The notes beneath the pieces are model-generated. The model was not told the DNA's origin. It did no database searches and saw only the letters and a list, made by a program, of their open reading frames with translations. Below are positions 60,834-64,000 of a stretch of DNA of 64,000 nt, piece after piece (positions within the stretch are counted from its first letter, which is position 1; each line of letters opens with the position of its first letter). This stretch comes from Streptomyces sp. SID12488 (GTDB lineage Bacteria > Actinomycetota > Actinomycetes > Streptomycetales > Streptomycetaceae). A program made the position numbers and the translations under genes. Where the stretch lies: NCBI RefSeq assembly GCF_010548275.1, contig NZ_JAAGLT010000024.1:1-64000 (forward strand). Direction: 5' to 3'.

Positions 60834-61041
60834 GGGGACGGGCCCTGACCAGCGCGTTCGTAACTTTCAGCGCTGTCAGGGCCTTCCCTGCTTACGCGGC
60901 GGAAAGTCCCCGGAATGTCCCTGGGACAGGCTTGGAAGTCCCCGAAAAGACCCCAGGAAATCCCACGGGATGGGCGCCCGACCTGGGAATTCGTGACATC
61001 CGCGATCACTGTTCCGATCCGCCCGGCCGCGCTTCCGGTGC
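60834..61041. other. Non-coding gap with no recognised element
   Basis: This gap lies between sdaA and the damaged gene. It contains repeated GTCCC-type words (AAGTCCCC, TGTCCCTGGGACA) but no tRNA, integrase site or clear terminator. TGTCCCTGGGACA is a 13-bp palindrome near 60917-60929. Confidence 0.4.
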
Positions 61042-61413
61042 TCATGTCCCGGTTGCGGATGTGAGCCAGCTCAACAGGACCGCGCGCACCATCTCCGAAT
61101 CAGAGCTGTACGACTTGAGCAAGCAGGCGTCGAGCTGGACCGCGTAGCGTCCGGGCCGTCCGTAGGTGACCGCGTTCAGGCCGGTCTTCACCACGCGCGA
61201 GTCCGTTTCCGGCAGAGGAACCGCAGGACGAACCTGACGGTCCGCGTGGGGATCTTGGCCTTTTTCATGACGTACTCGACCTCGGCCTGCAGCTTTTCGC
61301 CACGCAAGGGAACCACCCCCGGGCGGGACTGCTTCCACAGGGGCGTCACGACGTTGCAGGAGCCCTGCGGCCAGAAGCACGACCGTGATGCCTCCCAAGA
61401 CCCAGTACGCCAT
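61042..61413 (-). pseudogene. Small membrane-anchored protein gene with two compensating frameshifts
   Basis: The open frame (123 codons) begins with a good membrane helix (MAYWVLGGITVVLLAAGLLQRR) and ends with GC3-rich codons (NAVTYGRPGRYAVQLDACLL). The middle third has poor GC3 in this frame but excellent GC3 in another, reading LQAEVEYVMKKAKIPTRTV and beyond. Removing one base from a C5 run at 61316-61320 and adding one near TTT at 61206-61208 would join all three parts. It is a pseudogene, a sequencing artefact or a protein with an altered centre. Confidence 0.55.
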
Positions 61414-61604
61414 CTCGCGGTTCTCGCCGGCCACGTATGCCCATTGCTCCAAACGAAGCGGAGACACCCGGCTCGGTCCGGGGTGTCGACGAGGTGTCGA
61501 TGAGACGCAAACGGACTGTGGACGGCCCTCGCCAGACTGGGCGAAGTCCAGGCCGGTCGGACCTCTCACCGGCGAAATCCGCGTTCCTCCAGGAGTGATC
61601 CAGC

Positions 61605-62219
61605 ATGAGAAAGCGCATGATGGCCGTCGTCGCCGTAGCCGCTCTGACCGCGGGCGCCGCGGCGAGTACGGCTCCCATCGCCTCGGCCGCGGCCACCGGC
61701 TCCGCGCCGACTGCCGCGGCTCAGGCTTCGCACCACGGGTCGTCCGTCAACCGCAACGTCAAGCGGTTGCCCGCGGCGCTGTTGGCGGCGGACGTGCGGT
61801 ACAGCCCCGGCTGCTCGGGCACGACACTGCCCATCGACTGCACGATCAGCGAGCCGGTCGTGACCCAGCGCGAGACGCCGTACACCTTCTCGTTCCTTCC
61901 GGGCGACCACGTCACAGTGACCGCGGGAGGCTGTGTGCAGACCGGAGGCCGAGGGCTGACCTGGAAGCGGTACGTCGATCCGGCCTCGGACGGCGACCTC
62001 TACCACGGCCTGATCACCATTCCGGGGGCGACGGGCGACCTGCAACGGCTGGTGGACGTGGTCGGGCGGCCGTACGTGGTCGGCGGCCGGGGCGGGAGCC
62101 TGAAACTGGGCTACGAGGACGACGGTTACTCCGACAACGGCTACACCGCGCACGACAACGGCACCGGGAACCAGTGCCTGAACTCCGTGAACGCCTTCGT
62201 GCACATCGTCGTCTCCTGA
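61605..62219 (+). CDS. Secreted protein of unknown function
   Basis: The 204-aa product has a Sec signal (MMAVVAVAALTAGAAASTAPIASA), an Ala/Ser-rich linker and a beta-rich domain of about 140 residues with three to four Cys. Asp/Asn/Gly-rich segments (YEDDGYSDNGYTAHDNGTGNQ) near the end recall calcium-binding loops, and the order of strands faintly resembles PA-IL-like lectins, though I would not assign it. AGGAG stands 8 bases before the ATG. Confidence 0.75.
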   Translation: MRKRMMAVVAVAALTAGAAASTAPIASAAATGSAPTAAAQASHHGSSVNRNVKRLPAALLAADVRYSPGCSGTTLPIDCTISEPVVTQRETPYTFSFLPGDHVTVTAGGCVQTGGRGLTWKRYVDPASDGDLYHGLITIPGATGDLQRLVDVVGRPYVVGGRGGSLKLGYEDDGYSDNGYTAHDNGTGNQCLNSVNAFVHIVVS

Positions 62220-62312
62220 TCGTCGACCGTCGGGGGGCGGACCGGCTCCCGCGCCCCGACGGCCACCACGGCCCGCAACCGCCCGGGACGGGCCACGGCA
62301 TGTGAGGCGTGG

Positions 62313-63143
62313 TCAGCACTCGGCCGGCGGGCTGCGCAGCACCGCCCCCTGCAATGGCGGCCGCCGGTCGTGGTTCAGCGCGACGTCATGCCTCAGGACC
62401 CGGTGATGCACCTCGGCAAGGGCCGGCGAGGGCTCGACCCCGTGTTCCTCCCTCAGCAGGGCGCGCGCCGTGCGGAACGCGGCCAGCGCATCGGCCTGAC
62501 GTCCCAGACGGTAGAGCGCGATCATCAGCTGGCCCCACAACAGCTCCCGTGTGGGATGGGCCCGGAGCAGTCCCTCCAGTTCGACGGCCGCCTCGGCGTC
62601 CAGCCGCAGGACGAGCGCGGCCTCGATCCGGGCCTCCAAGGCCGACAGCCGGACCTGTTCCAGCTGGGTCGACTTCGCGGCGATCGCCGGAAGATGGCGG
62701 AACTCGGCGAAGGCATGGCCACGCCACAACCCGAGCGCGGCGGTCAGTTGCTCGAAGGCAAGCCGGGGCTGTGTCCCCAACGCCTGCCGGCCCGATGTCA
62801 CCAACCGCTCGAACCGCACCGCGTCGACCATCGTCGGATCCACGCGCAACTGGTAGCCCGGTGGGCGAGTGATCAGCGCCGTTGGCGCGTCGGTTCCGGC
62901 GGCGCGGCGCAGTGCCGCGCGCAGCCTCGACACATACGTACGTACCGTCCGGTGGGCGTCCCGCGGAGGACGTGCACCCCACAACTCGTCCACCAGTGCC
63001 CACACACTCACCGTCCGGCCGGGCTCGGCCGCGAGCTGGGCCAGAACGCCCCGCGGCTGGGGACCGCCGAGACCCACGGGCCGGCCGTGCACGGCGGCTT
63101 CCAGCGGACCCAGTACGCGCAGTTCCAGCGCGGAATCTTCCAT
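62313..63143 (-). CDS. SARP/AfsR-type transcriptional regulator (winged helix plus BTAD)
   Basis: The 276-aa protein has an OmpR-like winged-helix domain (LELRVLGPLEAAVHGRPVGLG ... RTVRTYVSRLRAALR in blocks) and a bacterial transcriptional activation domain (about 110-255, DAVRFERLV ... HPTRELLWGQLMIALYRLGRQADAL). The length is that of small SARPs such as ActII-ORF4 or RedD, which activate antibiotic clusters, but no biosynthetic cluster is visible here. ATG 63143 has GAGGAGGA close upstream. Confidence 0.9.
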   Translation of the reverse strand: MEDSALELRVLGPLEAAVHGRPVGLGGPQPRGVLAQLAAEPGRTVSVWALVDELWGARPPRDAHRTVRTYVSRLRAALRRAAGTDAPTALITRPPGYQLRVDPTMVDAVRFERLVTSGRQALGTQPRLAFEQLTAALGLWRGHAFAEFRHLPAIAAKSTQLEQVRLSALEARIEAALVLRLDAEAAVELEGLLRAHPTRELLWGQLMIALYRLGRQADALAAFRTARALLREEHGVEPSPALAEVHHRVLRHDVALNHDRRPPLQGAVLRSPPAEC

Positions 63144-63403
63144 CGTCGTCCTCCTCGCCCTCCACCGCATGTGCGGTCGGAAGGCCGCGAGCGAAAGGCA
63201 TGGCGAGGGAGCGGGTGACCGGTCCGCTCGCCAAAACCGTCAGGTGGTCCGACAGCGTGGTGCGCCGCAACGCTCTTGTCATGTTCAGGTTCACTGAGTG
63301 AACCGGGGCCTGCGACACACCGGCGGGGTGACGGCAGTGACGATGGGTCCGCTGCCCGGAGGCGGATGTCCCCACCGTGGACCTCCTCGCATCAGCGGCC
63401 AGG
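63144..63403. other. 260-bp gap upstream of the SARP gene
   Basis: It must carry the SARP promoter, but I see no clear -10/-35, heptameric SARP repeats or terminator. Short frames lack codon bias. Confidence 0.4.
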
Positions 63404-64000
63404 TCAGTCGCGTTCCGGGAGCACGGTGTCGGCCGGGTCCTTGCCGAGGTGGTGCAGGAGCCTGGCACGCAGCGCCTCGGTGTCGGGATGGTCAAGTTCC
63501 TCGAAGAGCGTCAGGGACCGGGTCCAGGCGTCGCGGGCGGGGGCGGGGTTCCGGGCGGCGTGGTGGGTGTCACCGAGGTGGGCGAGAATGTCCGCCTCGT
63601 AGTAGCGGTCTCCCAGGTCGTGGAAAAGCGCGGCGGCCTGTCGGTAACAGGCGGCGGCCTCGTCGTACTGGCCGAGATGATGATGGGCGTACCCGAGGGT
63701 GTCCCAGGTGTGGGCCTCGCCGGAGGTATGGCCGGTCTGCTCCACCAGGGCGAGCGCCTGCCTGCCGTGCACGATGGCCTTCTGGTGATGGCCCAGCAGC
63801 GCGTGGTCCCAGCCGACGTTGTTGAGGGCCAGGGCCTGCCAGGCACGGTCGCCCGCGGCATCGAACAGTTGCACCGCCTGCAGTGAGTGGTCCAGCGCCT
63901 CGGTGCGACGCCCCTGCCGTGTCGAGACCCGGCCGAGCGCGAGACGGGTGTGCGCTTCTCCCCCTTGATCGCCGAGCCCCCGGTACAGTTCCGCCGCGTG
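63404..64000 (-). CDS. TPR-repeat protein, C-terminal part (5' end beyond window)
   Basis: At least 198 codons are in frame up to the edge, forming about five tetratricopeptide repeats (GEAHTWDTLGYAHHHLGQYDEA, AACYRQAAALFHDLGD, YYEADILAHLGDTHHA seen as separate units). Such repeats form the C-terminus of AfsR-like or NB-ARC regulators, which fits the adjacent SARP gene on the same strand. The N-terminal domain is missing, so the type is uncertain. Confidence 0.78.
   Translation of the reverse strand, partial: HAAELYRGLGDQGGEAHTRLALGRVSTRQGRRTEALDHSLQAVQLFDAAGDRAWQALALNNVGWDHALLGHHQKAIVHGRQALALVEQTGHTSGEAHTWDTLGYAHHHLGQYDEAAACYRQAAALFHDLGDRYYEADILAHLGDTHHAARNPAPARDAWTRSLTLFEELDHPDTEALRARLLHHLGKDPADTVLPERD

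Noticed and set aside
60834..61041. Attachment site or tRNA remnant near the damaged gene
   Set aside because: No tRNA fold, direct repeat pair or integrase gene was found in the vicinity.

Overview
The window is a chromosomal segment of a high-GC actinomycete, almost certainly a Streptomyces. The evidence is GC-rich third codon positions throughout, frequent GTG starts, twin-arginine and lipobox signals typical of the genus, the actinobacterial ilvB leader peptide, and a gene order (serA-ilvC-ilvN-ilvB ... gatBAC ... ligA ... mnmA ... opp ... gcvT-gcvH-glyA-sdaA) that I recognise from Streptomyces core chromosomes. No rRNA, tRNA, CRISPR array, transposase or integrase was seen.

Region 1 (1-8.5 kb): the 3' end of a PucR-type regulator, a divergent TetR repressor/MFS exporter pair with a shared operator region and a probably leaderless exporter mRNA, then serA and the branched-chain amino acid operon ilvB-ilvN-ilvC. 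The ilv operon is preceded by a 13-codon leader peptide (MRTRILVLGKRVG) and a Rho-independent attenuator. Region 2 (8.4-24.5 kb): a membrane PAS-GGDEF-EAL protein with a degenerate EAL domain and a BldD-like box upstream; two metabolic oxidoreductases; a PQQ-type sugar dehydrogenase lipoprotein; a RelE-like gene broken by an in-frame stop; a very large AAA-LuxR regulator; small conserved proteins; a GNAT enzyme overlapping an MMPL exporter; and a methyltransferase.

Region 3 (24.4-36.6 kb): the tRNA amidotransferase operon gatC-gatA-(small membrane protein)-gatB, a second GGDEF-EAL membrane protein at the position of rmdB with all catalytic motifs intact, ligA, a MetE-like protein, an SDR, a DUF427 protein and mnmA. 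A 191-bp intergenic element bounded by 26-bp perfect inverted repeats lies at 34.0-34.2 kb. Region 4 (36.6-46.7 kb): a TAT-secreted peptidoglycan amidase, a TAT-secreted multicopper oxidase, a cysteine desulfurase that probably feeds MnmA, two small membrane proteins divergent from a FabR-like TetR regulator across several palindromes, a Gly-rich lipoprotein, a hotdog thioesterase, an esterase, a TRIC channel and a secreted M1 peptidase.

Region 5 (46.7-61 kb): an oligopeptide ABC transporter operon in the order C-A-B-D-F with a strong hairpin after the binding-protein gene; two tandem SseB-like proteins; a P-loop kinase-like protein; then a tandem glycine riboswitch driving gcvT, followed by gcvH, glyA and sdaA, which together form a glycine/serine catabolic module. 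gcvP is not in the window. Region 6 (61-64 kb): a small gene apparently disturbed by two compensating frameshifts, a secreted protein of unknown function, a SARP-type regulator and the C-terminal TPR part of a further protein running off the edge.

The least explained items are the 34-kb inverted-repeat element, the BldD-like box before the first GGDEF gene, the three phased 10-bp repeats before the MMPL gene, the two damaged genes (15.1 and 61.0 kb), and the pairing of tandem SseB-like proteins with serine/glycine catabolism.
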